DNA of 64,000 nucleotides from positions 9,224 to 73,223 of the forward strand of contig DASQMC010000061.1 in NCBI GenBank assembly GCA_035645695.1. Reading direction: 5' to 3'. Below are positions 8,602 through 17,522 of the stretch, piece after piece; position 1 is the stretch's first letter; every line of letters starts with the position of its first letter. Under the pieces are notes generated by a model. The model saw only the letters and a program-made list of their open reading frames with translations. It did not search any database and was not told the origin of the DNA. The translations under genes and the position numbers were made by a program. Origin of the DNA: JAIVJZ01 sp035645695 (GTDB lineage: Bacteria; Acidobacteriota; Blastocatellia; Pyrinomonadales; Pyrinomonadaceae).

Positions 8602-8974
8602 TTTGGAATTCTCCTCCGAATTTTAAGTTGCTTACGAGGGGGAGGAAGTTTGAAAAGGGGGTTCTCACTTAACAAGTGAGTGGCAACCGTCATGCCGCGC
8701 CGCTCCGGCCATTCCTTCCGAAAAAATGGACGAAATAGCCGGAAATAATCGACAGTGCAGCGAAACGTTACAGTACAGGCGTGTATGACAAACGAATAAC
8801 CGGCGACTTGCTAAGCATCTCGCGGAACAGACTGACACGCGCGCCGACACCCGCCGCTCGCGCCGTCCAAAATATTCGAGAGACACGGTTTTTCAGAGCG
8901 GCCGGGTGCGTCCGAGAGGCGCGCGTGGCAGGGCGAGAGACACGCGCGCCCCCCCGAACTGCAAAGCGGTGGCG
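8602..8974. other. Intergenic region, nothing definite
   Basis: About 370 nt between two minus-strand genes. It holds the Shine-Dalgarno sequence and leader of the 8601 gene, and a short hairpin (TCTCACTT / AAGTGAGT, about 8664-8682). The remainder shows no gene, terminator or confident promoter. Confidence 0.4.
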
Positions 8975-9751
8975 TCAATTGATGGTGAATTTTATATCGT
9001 CGCCGCTCTCGGCCAGTTTTCGATCCTCGCTGTTATAAGCGTGGACTTGCCAGCGGTATGTGCCTTTTTCGAGGGGCTTGTCTATCTTGTAGGAAGTTTC
9101 TTCGACACGCTCGTTGACGTGTGTGGAGGCGACGGCGGGGTTCTCCGGGTAGATGCTGAACTTGTAATAGGCCGCATCGGGGTAGGCGTCCCATTTGAGT
9201 TCGGGATTTTGTTCGCTGAGCTTCGCGCCCGCTTTAGGATTGACCACTTTCAGATCGCTCTTGAAGAGGTTGGTCGGCGCGATGAACAGCGTCTTATCGG
9301 CGGCAACGTCGTATTTGGTCGAACTGATTCCGGCGATGCCCGAAGCCGCGAAGATGTAAGAATCCGTCTCGAAGACGCGCGCCAGCAAACCTTCATAAAC
9401 TTTCGGCTCGGCATCGGCGATCACATATTCGCCGTTTGCGTCCGTGCGCGCCGTATAGGTTTTTCCGTCGCACCCGCCGAGGAAGCGGTTGAACGTTTCG
9501 CACAACTTGACTTCGATACCCTCGACGGGCTTGCCGTTGTAGAGAACTTTGCCCTGCACGTTACCCTTTCCGGGCGCGGGCTTCTGTTTCTCGACGCCTC
9601 CGGGAACGCTCTCGGACTGAGGCGTCGCGGATGAGCTTGTTGACCTTGCGGCGGTGGGTTGCGAATTCGTGTTGCCGCCCCCTGTGCAACCCGCCAGCGA
9701 GATCGCCGTTACGAAGCAGACGCAGCTAACCAAACACTTCTTAAGCATCAT
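8975..9751 (-). CDS. Lipoprotein with carboxypeptidase-regulatory-like and Ig-like domains
   Basis: This 258-aa protein has a lipobox ISLAGC preceded by a hydrophobic segment, so lipid-anchored in the envelope. After a Ser/Thr/Gln-rich linker comes a CarboxypepD_reg/SpaA-like beta-sandwich (GNVQGKVLYNGKPVEGIEV ... TDANGEYVI). The last 90 residues form a fibronectin-III-like domain (ELKWDAYPDAAYYKFSIY ... GTYRWQVHAY). The start at 9751 (MMLKK) is preferred over 9778 because an AGGAAAGG box lies 6 nt upstream. The domain content suggests binding or structural work at the cell surface. No enzyme motif was seen. Confidence 0.72.
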   Translation of the reverse strand: MMLKKCLVSCVCFVTAISLAGCTGGGNTNSQPTAARSTSSSATPQSESVPGGVEKQKPAPGKGNVQGKVLYNGKPVEGIEVKLCETFNRFLGGCDGKTYTARTDANGEYVIADAEPKVYEGLLARVFETDSYIFAASGIAGISSTKYDVAADKTLFIAPTNLFKSDLKVVNPKAGAKLSEQNPELKWDAYPDAAYYKFSIYPENPAVASTHVNERVEETSYKIDKPLEKGTYRWQVHAYNSEDRKLAESGDDIKFTIN

Positions 9752-10022
9752 ATGAACCTTTCCTTTGTGACTCCGCAAGCGGGGGAACCGGGAGCGATTC
9801 GTACCATGTGGATGCCGCCCGGCGGCAACTTAAGCGCGCGTCTTTAAGGGTTGGTGAAACCGCCGGCGACAAATGATGTTCACAATGTTAGAGCGAGGGT
9901 ATTGCTCGAAATCGGGTTATGAATAATTTACGACGAAGAGGGCGGATCGGGGAAGCATTAAATTAGATTTCGTGTCGTCCGGCGAGCCGGGGCAGCGTTC
10001 GTGCGGCCACCCGCGCCCTCTG

Positions 10023-10098
10023 TCAGTAGGCGCGCAGTTCGATGACGGCGCGCAGCACGTGGTCGCGCTGGGGGAAGGTGGCGTCTTCGAGTTGAGAT
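10023..10098 (-). pseudogene. Detached 3'-end fragment of a 2-oxoacid dehydrogenase E1 gene
   Basis: About 75 nt that on the minus strand read QLEDATFPQRDHVLRAVIEL then RAY and stop. The intact E1 gene ends QLEDAILPQPDDVLRAITEL then RAY and stop (10876-10950). By eye the two DNA copies are about 86% identical with no gaps. There is no upstream coding sequence, so this is a relic. The toxin-antitoxin-like pair lies exactly between the relic and the real E1 gene. Confidence 0.75.
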
Positions 10099-10105
10099 AG
10101 CGTCT

Positions 10106-10459
10106 TTAGATGTGAAAGATTATTGCCTGTTGATTTATTTCGATGAAATCAAAGATGTCTAACTGGATTGCAATGTTGTTCAGATTCAATGAGAAAAGCG
10201 ATTCCAATTCGACGTTGCTGATGTTCCCGGTTGAGACCAGTAACAACTTGGAGGGTGTTCGGTGCAAGAGAAAGGAGTTGACGAAATCTGCATCTTTGGT
10301 GACGACAACATATCCTCCCTGCGATGACATTTCGTTGATCATCGAATCCGGCGTGCGATTACCAAGCGGCAAGTCAAGCGTGTGAATCGCTTCATGCCCG
10401 GCCTCCCTCAACCGGGAGGCAAGCCGCCGCGGGAGATGCGCATCAACTAGGAACTTCAT
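10106..10459 (-). CDS. DUF5615 PIN-like protein (toxin-like)
   Basis: This 117-aa protein begins MKFLVDAHLPRRLASRLREAGHEAIH, the DUF5615 PIN-like signature with an early Asp. A second acidic site follows in VVTKDADFV. PIN-fold members of this type are thought to be RNases paired with DUF433 antitoxins. It overlaps the upstream DUF433 gene by 4 nt (ATGA) and has lower GC than the flanking genes. The pair is bracketed by the E1 gene and an E1 3'-end fragment, which suggests insertion at that site. Toxicity is inference. Confidence 0.82.
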   Translation of the reverse strand: MKFLVDAHLPRRLASRLREAGHEAIHTLDLPLGNRTPDSMINEMSSQGGYVVVTKDADFVNSFLLHRTPSKLLLVSTGNISNVELESLFSLNLNNIAIQLDIFDFIEINQQAIIFHI

Positions 10460-10686
10460 GCCAACAGCGGTTCGAGACGCTTGATTTGACTGAGCCGCGC
10501 GGCAAATGAGAGAGCCGCCAAAATATCCTCGCGTTCGAGGTCTTCATAATCGGCCAGTATCTCTTCACTAGTCATCCCCGAACTAAGCAATTCAAGAATC
10601 GTTTCCACCGGGTAGCGCAACCCGCGAATACAAGGTTTACCGTGGCAGATGTTAGGGTCGGTTGTGATCCGCTCGTCGATATTCAT
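10456..10686 (-). CDS. DUF433 protein (antitoxin-like)
   Basis: This 76-aa protein fits DUF433: ITTDPNICHGKPCIRGLRYP, then a helix-turn-helix-like part (VETILELLSSGMTSEEILAD) and YEDLEREDILAALSFA. DUF433 proteins usually sit upstream of DUF5615/PIN proteins as the antitoxin, as here. The hydrophobic C-terminus is expected to contact the partner. It is the first gene of a two-gene unit, and autoregulation through the HTH is likely from family knowledge. Confidence 0.85.
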   Translation of the reverse strand: MNIDERITTDPNICHGKPCIRGLRYPVETILELLSSGMTSEEILADYEDLEREDILAALSFAARLSQIKRLEPLLA

Positions 10687-10875
10687 AGATTCCTCCCGTC
10701 AAGAAATTGCAGATAGTTCTTAAACCGACCTCACACTTTCTTCATACGACAACGTCTTTCGGGATGTCGAATGTTTGACACACCATTATATCTCAATGCT
10801 CTGTGAATAAAAGAAAAAGGGGTGGCCGCTCGTCGCGCCCGCCCCTGCTGCCGTGTGGATAGAAGAGCCGCGCCG

Positions 10876-12993
10876 TTAGTAAGCGCGCAGTTCGGTGATG
10901 GCGCGCAGCACGTCGTCGGGTTGGGGGAGGATGGCGTCTTCGAGTTGCGGCGCGTAGGCGACGAAGGTGTCGAGCGCGGCGACGCGGCGAACGGGCGCGT
11001 CGAGATACTCGAACAGTTCGTCGCCGATGCGTGCGGCGACTTCAGCGCCGAAGCCGTGTGTGCGCGTGTCTTCGTGCGCGACGATGACGCGGCTCGTTTT
11101 CCTGACGGTCGCTGCGACCGCTTCCCAGTCGTAGGGCGCGAGCGTGCGCAGGTCTATGATCTCGACGCTGATGCCCTGCGCCTCGGCCTGTTTGGCGGCG
11201 ACGAGGGAGCGTTGGACGAGCGCGCCGTAGGTGATGATAGAAAGGTCTGTGCCTTCGCGCACGAGCCGCGCCTTGCCGAAGGGGATCATAAAGTTGTCGG
11301 GCGGGTATTGGGACTTGTTGTACGCCTGACGATAGAGATGTTTGTGTTCGAGAAAGAGCACGGGGTCGTCCGAACGAATGGCCGTGCGCAGGAGGCCGTT
11401 GGCGTCGAGCGCGTTCGAGGGATAGACGACGCGCAGGCCCGGAATGTGCGTAAAGAGCGTGTCGCCCGATTGCGAGTGGTAGACCGCGCCGCCCTTGAGA
11501 TAGCCGCCGACGGGGCAGCGAATGACGATGGGCGCTTTGAAGTCGTTGGCCGAGCGCCAGCGCATCAGCGCGAGTTCGTTTCTGATCTGGTGATAGGCAG
11601 GCCAGATGTAGTCGAAGAACTGAATCTCGACGACGGGTTTCAACCCGCGCGTCGCCATGCCGATAGCGCGGCCGACGATGTTGGCCTCGGCTAAGGGCGA
11701 GTTGAAGACGCGCGCCGATCCGAAGTTGCGCTGCAAGTTGGCCGTCACTTTGAAGACGCCGCCCTTACCTTTAACCTTGCCGAGGTTCTCCTCGCGCGAC
11801 ACGTCGGCCACGTCTTCGCCGAAGACGACGATGCGCGGGTCGCGCGCCATCTCCTCGTGCAGGCAACGGTTGATGTTGTCAACCATCGTGCCCGTGTTGC
11901 CCGATAGCTCCGCGCCCGCCTCCGTGTCGAACTCCGCGGAAGTGGGGTCAACGTCGGGCGAATAGACGAACCGCTCGGCCGTCTCGGGCGCGGGCTGCGC
12001 GCTCTGGAGCGCGATGTCCGCCGCCTCACTCACAACGGCGTCAACCTCATCTTTCAACTTCTGCAACTCTTCCTGCGTGACGAAGCCTTCTTCCACAAGC
12101 AGCGCGCCGAAACGTTTGACGGGGTCGCGTTCGGCGTCGGACGTGCGTTCCTCGTCGGGGCGGTAGAGTTTTTCGTCGTCCGAGAGCGAGTGCGAATAGG
12201 GGCGGATCACTTTGGCGTGGACGAGCGCCGGGCCGCGTCGCGCGCGACAATATTCGACGGCGCGCGTGAGCGCCTCCAGCGATTCAATCGGGTCTGTGCC
12301 GTCGCACTTCTGCAAGTAGAGGTCGGGGAAGCCCGCGACGAGACGCGACACGTCGCCGCCCGCCGTCTGCACTTCGACCGGCACGCTGATCGCGTAGCCG
12401 TTGTCTTCCACGAGGAACAGCACGGGCAACTTCAAGTTGCTCGCCGTGTTCAGAGCTTCCCAGAACTCGCCCTGACTCGTCGTGCCGTCGCCGGTCGAGA
12501 CGTAGACCACTTCGTCCGCGTGAAAATTCCCGGCGCGCTCCTTCAACTCCTCGATCAGTCCGGAGCGATAGCCCGCCTCCGCGCAGCCGACCGCCTGCAA
12601 AAACTGCGTGCCCGTCGGCGACGATTGCGAGACGATGTTGAGTTTCTTATGACCCCAGTGCGAGGGCATCTGGCGGCCGTGCGAGTTCGGGTCGGCCTCC
12701 GCGCCGACGGCCGAGAGCAGTTGTTCGAGCGGCGTCATGCCGAGTTGCAGGCAGAGCGCGCGGTCGCGATAGTAGGGGTAGAACCAATCGTAGCCGGGGC
12801 GCAACGCCATCGCGGCGGCCGTCAACACGGCCTCGTGCCCCGCGCCGCTGATCTGGAAAAAGATTTTGTTCTGACCCTTGAGTTGAATCTCTTTGTCGTC
12901 AACGCGCCGCGACATGTACATCGTGCGGTAGATCGCGAGCATCTGCTCTCGGTCTAGCCCGCGGTATTCACGCGCCTTCAATTCGGTCGCCAT
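10876..12993 (-). CDS. 2-oxoacid dehydrogenase E1, fused alpha and beta subunits (branched-chain type)
   Basis: This is a 705-aa protein. The N-terminal half is E1 alpha with the thiamine diphosphate motif GDGTTSQGEFWEALN ... DNGYAIS. The C-terminal half (from about residue 365, DNINRCLHEEMARDP) is E1 beta with GEDVADVSREENLG and a transketolase C-terminal domain. The start at 12993 (MATELKARE) follows an AGGAG box. The fusion joins the subunits that are separate in most BCKDH/PDH complexes, and similarity is closest to branched-chain 2-oxoacid dehydrogenases. A nearby acyl-CoA dehydrogenase on the same strand fits branched-chain amino-acid or fatty-acid metabolism. E2 and E3 are not in the window. 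Confidence 0.87.
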   Translation of the reverse strand: MATELKAREYRGLDREQMLAIYRTMYMSRRVDDKEIQLKGQNKIFFQISGAGHEAVLTAAAMALRPGYDWFYPYYRDRALCLQLGMTPLEQLLSAVGAEADPNSHGRQMPSHWGHKKLNIVSQSSPTGTQFLQAVGCAEAGYRSGLIEELKERAGNFHADEVVYVSTGDGTTSQGEFWEALNTASNLKLPVLFLVEDNGYAISVPVEVQTAGGDVSRLVAGFPDLYLQKCDGTDPIESLEALTRAVEYCRARRGPALVHAKVIRPYSHSLSDDEKLYRPDEERTSDAERDPVKRFGALLVEEGFVTQEELQKLKDEVDAVVSEAADIALQSAQPAPETAERFVYSPDVDPTSAEFDTEAGAELSGNTGTMVDNINRCLHEEMARDPRIVVFGEDVADVSREENLGKVKGKGGVFKVTANLQRNFGSARVFNSPLAEANIVGRAIGMATRGLKPVVEIQFFDYIWPAYHQIRNELALMRWRSANDFKAPIVIRCPVGGYLKGGAVYHSQSGDTLFTHIPGLRVVYPSNALDANGLLRTAIRSDDPVLFLEHKHLYRQAYNKSQYPPDNFMIPFGKARLVREGTDLSIITYGALVQRSLVAAKQAEAQGISVEIIDLRTLAPYDWEAVAATVRKTSRVIVAHEDTRTHGFGAEVAARIGDELFEYLDAPVRRVAALDTFVAYAPQLEDAILPQPDDVLRAITELRAY

Positions 12994-13136
12994 GCTGTTA
13001 CTACTCCTGCTTCTTGAATAATCGAAATTTAATAAACCTTCGCGCGGTCTCATTGCAAGCCGCGGGATTCGAGTTTCCGCTTAAAAGGTCGCGCCAGTTT
13101 CCCGCAAAGTAACCGGCGCGCCCGGCGAGGCGGCGC

Positions 13137-15389
13137 TCACTCGACCGTGAAATTAACACGCTGCGAGGCGCTCGTCTTCGCCACGCGGTCAATCGCCGTG
13201 ACTTGCAGCACGTAGCGCCCGACGACGAGCGAGGCGAGCGATATTTCCGCCCCGTAAGCGATCCGCGAAAAGTCCTGCCCTTCGGGCGACACCTTGCGCA
13301 ATTCGTCCGTCACCACGGGCTGGTCGTTACGAAAAATCTGTATCTGGAGAACCACGTCGGGGCGCGCGCCGGGCGCGTTCTGCGTCGCCGCGTTATAGAT
13401 AAAGGTCAGGAAGCGCAGGTGTGAATCGCGTGCGAAGCGGCGGTCGCCGCTGTACTGCCCGATGAAGTTGCCCGCATCGGCGGCTGCCGCCGCCGCCTCG
13501 GCCTTCGCCGTGCGTTCGCCGAGTTGCAGGCTGGCGAGGGCGAGACGGCGCGACTTGAGGTCTGGAATCTCCACCCACTGCGTCGCGCCGCCGATGCGAC
13601 CGCTCTGCGCGTCGCGCGCCGCCACGCGCACCTGATAGAGGCCGGGGGCGAGGCCGACTTGATGGCTGTATAAAACGCTCCGGCGCGATCCTTCCTCCCG
13701 CGCCGCCCCTTGCGTCGCCTGCCCATTCGCCTGCCCATTCGCCTGCCCGGTTGCCTGCCCGGTTGCCTGACGGCCGGAGACGGAGGGCGAGACGCTCAGG
13801 CGTTCCCTGAAGCGAGAGCCGGACTTGCCCTGCATGTTATAGACGTGGCCTTCGATGTCGAGCGCGCCCTCGTTTTTCCCGCCCGCCGCATCGAGCGCGA
13901 GGGCTTCATACGGGACGGCCACGGTTGCCGTCAACACCACTCCGTTCTTCGGCGTGTCAACGTAATTGACGGTCAGGTAGGTCGGCAGGTCGGCCGCCGG
14001 ATAGACGGCGGCGACTGCGGCGCGCAGTTCTTCGGCGGGCGTCTTCGCCCTATCCTGCGACGGCCGTTTGCTCGCGCTCGCTTTAACCACTCCTTCGTCG
14101 GGCGCTCTCTGGAGAAAGCCGCGCTGCGCGAGCACGTTCAAGTCCGGGCGTCCCTTGACGCTGACTTCGAGGCGGCGAAACTTCGCGCCCTTCTGTTCGC
14201 CGCCCGCCGGTTGCCACGCCAGCACGTAGTAGGCGGCAGTCTCCTTGACGGTCTGACGGATGGCCGCGTCGATGGCATTCGTGTTGAGCAAAGCGCGCCC
14301 GCCCGTATCTTCCGCAATCGCGCGCAACGACTCCTGCGTGGCGGGCAACTCTCCGATGTTCGCACGCGAAGCCCGCACGTCGAAGATGCCCCGGCTGCCC
14401 GCGTCGAGCGACGGGTCAACGGCGAGGCCGCGCGCGTCGGCCGTGTAAATCACCACGCCGCTGCGCGCCGCCGCGTCGGTCAGTCTGCGCAGTTGCTCGG
14501 TCATGCTCGACTCGCTCGGGCGGAGCAGGAAACCGTCGGACAGGAAAAAGACGACCTTGCGGCCGGGGAGCGCGGCGGCGTTTCGCACCAGGCTGGCGAG
14601 CGATGAGAGCGTGTTATTCGTGCGCGCCGCCGACTGCCTGAGAATTTGCTCGGCGCGTCCCCTGACGATGCTTTCGGCGGAATCACGGGGCACCATCTCC
14701 CTGAGCAGCGGCTCCATGAAGAAAGCCAGCACCTCGCGGTCGTGCTTCTCCTGAATGGCGAGCGCGAGATACTCGGACATGGGCGGGTCTTGCGAGTCGG
14801 CCGTGTTATGCGGCAGCGGCGTGAGACGCTCGGTCGCGGTGCGAAGCACGGTTTTGTTGTCGGTCAACTGCTGTAGGAAACCTAGCTGGCCGCTCGCCGA
14901 CGTGACGACGGCCTGATCGTTCTGCCCCACTTCCCGGTCGATGAATTGCAGGATCGTTTTGCGCGCGCGCATCATGCCGTCGGCCTGCATGTGCAGGTCG
15001 TCCACAAAAAAGAAGAACGCGCGCCCGCGATCCGGCAGGCCGAGGCCACGGCGCGCCCCGTTCTTTTCCAGCGCGGCCGGAGACTTGCCGCGCGCCGCCA
15101 TCAACGCCTCTTCGCTCGTGCTGCCCGCCGTCACCATTTCAAAGAACGAGATCGGCTGCGGCCGTCCATCGACGCGCAACTCGAATTGCTCGGCCTTCAA
15201 ATTCTCGACGAAACGCCCCGCCTTATCCAGCACCGTCACGGCCGCCTGCACGAGTTCCGTGTTGACTTTGACCAGTTCGTCCTGATCCTGCGTTGGATTT
15301 TGGGTCTGCCCGGCGACGGGAATCCGCGCGCACAGAGAGAGAATCAAAAAGAAGGCCGAGGCGCGGCTTGAGGTCTTGAAAAATCGCAT
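13137..15389 (-). CDS. Secreted VWFA-related domain protein
   Basis: This 750-aa exported protein has a signal peptide ending near VAGQ. Residues 40-85 (VNTELVQAAVTVLDKAGRFV) and the following VWA-like fold match the VWFA-related proteins abundant in Acidobacteriota. The metal site is degenerate (FFFFVDDLHMQ in place of DxSxS). A second part (residues 450-750) is beta-rich with a low-complexity stretch of GQAT/GQAN units at about 13715-13765, coded by a 12-nt tandem repeat. Role unknown; probably extracellular adhesion or assembly. Confidence 0.75.
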   Translation of the reverse strand: MRFFKTSSRASAFFLILSLCARIPVAGQTQNPTQDQDELVKVNTELVQAAVTVLDKAGRFVENLKAEQFELRVDGRPQPISFFEMVTAGSTSEEALMAARGKSPAALEKNGARRGLGLPDRGRAFFFFVDDLHMQADGMMRARKTILQFIDREVGQNDQAVVTSASGQLGFLQQLTDNKTVLRTATERLTPLPHNTADSQDPPMSEYLALAIQEKHDREVLAFFMEPLLREMVPRDSAESIVRGRAEQILRQSAARTNNTLSSLASLVRNAAALPGRKVVFFLSDGFLLRPSESSMTEQLRRLTDAAARSGVVIYTADARGLAVDPSLDAGSRGIFDVRASRANIGELPATQESLRAIAEDTGGRALLNTNAIDAAIRQTVKETAAYYVLAWQPAGGEQKGAKFRRLEVSVKGRPDLNVLAQRGFLQRAPDEGVVKASASKRPSQDRAKTPAEELRAAVAAVYPAADLPTYLTVNYVDTPKNGVVLTATVAVPYEALALDAAGGKNEGALDIEGHVYNMQGKSGSRFRERLSVSPSVSGRQATGQATGQANGQANGQATQGAAREEGSRRSVLYSHQVGLAPGLYQVRVAARDAQSGRIGGATQWVEIPDLKSRRLALASLQLGERTAKAEAAAAAADAGNFIGQYSGDRRFARDSHLRFLTFIYNAATQNAPGARPDVVLQIQIFRNDQPVVTDELRKVSPEGQDFSRIAYGAEISLASLVVGRYVLQVTAIDRVAKTSASQRVNFTVE

Positions 15390-15597
15390 AAAAGGGACAT
15401 CCCGGCAAAAAGACCCGAAGGCGAAAGGAGTAGCTCGTGGAAGTGCGCGCTTTTAAATTGGCACGGGCGAGTCCTCTAAGTATTCGCTGCGGGGTTTTGA
15501 AATCGGCAACGGGCGCTGGGGGCGTCCGGCGCTTCGAGGCCGCGCGGGGGAGCGGCAGTCGCGCCCGCCGCTCATGTCTCGTGCCGCGTGCCGTTAG

Positions 15598-15915
15598 TTA
15601 ATCTTCGTACTCGTTCTCAAGCGTCATGCGATAGTCTTCGGCCATGGAAGGGTGGCCGTGGGCGGTCGCCACTTCGATGCCGCGACGGTAGGCCGCGCGT
15701 GCGGCGTCGCGGTTGCCGAGGCGTTCGTGCGCCTGCGCGAGCATGCCGTAAGCGTTGCCTTCGTCGTTGAAGAGTTGGAGATATTTCGTCAGCGAGGCGA
15801 TCACGTCGGCGTGCCGCCCCGCCTTCTCGTATTCCTTCGCCAGCCCGAACAACACCATCGTATTGTCGGGATCGCTCTCAAGCATCTGCTCGAAGACTTC
15901 TATACGTGAAGACAT
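15598..15915 (-). CDS. Small TPR protein
   Basis: This 105-aa protein consists almost wholly of two to three tetratricopeptide repeats (DNTMVLFGLAKEYEKAG, GNAYGMLAQAHERLGNRDAA). No signal peptide, so probably a cytoplasmic adaptor. It lies downstream of the acyl-CoA dehydrogenase on the same strand. Only 4 nt (AATT) separate the arm of a heptamer hairpin from its ATG, so no Shine-Dalgarno sequence is available. Confidence 0.75.
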   Translation of the reverse strand: MSSRIEVFEQMLESDPDNTMVLFGLAKEYEKAGRHADVIASLTKYLQLFNDEGNAYGMLAQAHERLGNRDAARAAYRRGIEVATAHGHPSMAEDYRMTLENEYED

Positions 15916-15919
15916 AATT

Positions 15920-15988
15920 CGTGAATCGTGAATCGTAAATCGTGAATAGAAGAAGACGGGTTTTATCTATTCACGATTCACGATTTAC
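15920..15988. repeat. Heptamer inverted-repeat hairpin (CGTGAAT subfamily)
   Basis: The left arm has four heptamers (GTGAATC twice, GTAAATC, GTGAATA) at 15921-15948. The right arm has three complementary heptamers at 15967-15988. The loop contains AGAAGACGGGTTTT. It sits between the acyl-CoA dehydrogenase stop and the TPR start. Confidence 0.85.
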
Positions 15989-15992
15989 CTTC

Positions 15993-17186
15993 CTATTGTA
16001 CTTTCGGCTGCCGGTTCTCGATCATCAGCTTGGCGATGGTTTGCAGTTGCATGTTGGAAGTGCCTTCGTAGATCGCTCCGATCTTGGAATCACGCCAGAA
16101 TTTCTCCACCGGGTAGTCTTTGACGAAGCCGTAGCCGCCGTAGAGTTCGATAGCTTTCGAGGCGATGGTTTCGGCGGCGCGCGAGGAATAGAGTTTCGCC
16201 ATCGCGGCCTCTTTGACGAAGGGCAGACCGGCGTCTTTCAGGCGCGCGGCGTTGTAGACGAGGAGGCGCGCGGCTTCGAGTTCGGTGGCGAGTTCGGCGA
16301 GTTGGAACTGCACGCCCTGAAACGCGTTGATGGCGCGGCCGAACTGTTGCCGCTCCGACGTGTAGGCGAGCGCCGCTTCGAGCGCGCCGCGCGCAAGGCC
16401 GATCATTTGCGCGCCGATGCCGATGCGCCCTTCGTTCAAAGTCTCGATGGAGACTTTGTAACCCTTGCCGAACTCGCCGAGCAAATTCTCTTTCGGCACG
16501 CGGCAGTTGTCGAAGATGATCTCGGTGGTGGAAGAGGCGCGGATGCCGAGTTTGTTCTCCTTCTTGCCGACGCTGATGCCTTCAAAATTCTTCTCGACGA
16601 TGAAGGCCGTCACGCCGCGATAACCGTCTTCGGGTTTGGCGTTGGCGAAGACGACGAAGATTTCCGCTTCGACGCCGTTCGTGATCCAGAGTTTCTGGCC
16701 GTTCAGTAAATAATGGTCGCCCTGCTCGACGGCTTTGGTCTGCATGGCGAAGGCGTCCGAGCCGGAACTGGCTTCGCTCAGGCAGTATGCGCCGATCTTG
16801 CTTTCGGCGAGTTGCGGCAGGTATTTCTTTTTCTGCTCGGCGTTGCCCCAGCGGATGATGGCGTTGTTGACGAGCGTGTTCTGCACGTCCATCAGGACGC
16901 CGACCGAAGGGTCGACGCGCGAGAGTTCTTCGACGCCGATGATGGCCGAGAAGAACGACGCGCCCGCGCCGCCATACTCTTCCGGCGTCTCGATACTCAT
17001 CAGGCCGAGATCGAAGAGGTGTTTGATGATCGAAGCATCCATCTTGGCGTGTTCGTCCATCTCTTCGCGGCGGGGCTTGATCTCGCCCTCGGCGAATTCG
17101 CGCACGCTGGCGCGAAACATGTTTTCGTCTTCGGAATAGACCGTTAAAGGCGTGCCGCTTAAGAATTCGGTTGCTGCTTTGCTCAT
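15993..17186 (-). CDS. Acyl-CoA dehydrogenase (short/branched-chain type)
   Basis: This 397-aa protein is of normal length for the family. Acyl-CoA dehydrogenase signatures are present: AYCLSEASSGSDAFAM and QQFGRAINAFQGVQFQLAE. The catalytic-base Glu is in IYEGTSNMQ near the C-terminus. It catalyses FAD-dependent alpha,beta-dehydrogenation of acyl-CoA and passes electrons to ETF. The position of the Glu fits short-chain and 2-methyl branched-chain enzymes rather than isovaleryl-CoA dehydrogenase. The fused E1 gene about 3 kb away on the same strand fits a branched-chain pathway, but the two genes are not contiguous. Confidence 0.9.
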   Translation of the reverse strand: MSKAATEFLSGTPLTVYSEDENMFRASVREFAEGEIKPRREEMDEHAKMDASIIKHLFDLGLMSIETPEEYGGAGASFFSAIIGVEELSRVDPSVGVLMDVQNTLVNNAIIRWGNAEQKKKYLPQLAESKIGAYCLSEASSGSDAFAMQTKAVEQGDHYLLNGQKLWITNGVEAEIFVVFANAKPEDGYRGVTAFIVEKNFEGISVGKKENKLGIRASSTTEIIFDNCRVPKENLLGEFGKGYKVSIETLNEGRIGIGAQMIGLARGALEAALAYTSERQQFGRAINAFQGVQFQLAELATELEAARLLVYNAARLKDAGLPFVKEAAMAKLYSSRAAETIASKAIELYGGYGFVKDYPVEKFWRDSKIGAIYEGTSNMQLQTIAKLMIENRQPKVQ

Positions 17187-17522
17187 CGCTCTCCACAGAC
17201 CCTTTGAGTAAGATTAAATTTTATGTGCAGACTAATTGTAACCGTTAGCATCGCCGATCAATAAGCCTCCGGTCAACCTGTGAAGACCGTAAAAGAGTGA
17301 ATCGCCAAAAGCCGTAAATCGTGAATCGTAAATCGCGAATAGAGAAGAACTGTCTTGAATCTATTGGCGCATGAGGGGTTTGTTCGCGCGCGGATAGCAG
17401 TTGAGACTGGCGGCGCAATAACGTATCTTGCTAAGTCCTTCACAGAACTGCGCGGACGGCAACTTCGGCCGCCCGCGTAAACAGCTTCTTTCTGACGGGA
17501 CGACTTTCAACGGGACGAGCGG
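17187..17522. other. Divergent intergenic region with a decayed heptamer element
   Basis: About 335 nt between the acyl-CoA dehydrogenase and the LPG-synthase-like gene. The left arm of a CGTGAAT-type element (GTAAATC, GTGAATC, GTAAATC, GCGAATA; about 17320-17341) is intact. The right side keeps only GAATCTATTGG, so the hairpin cannot form fully. The rest holds no recognisable gene. Confidence 0.6.
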
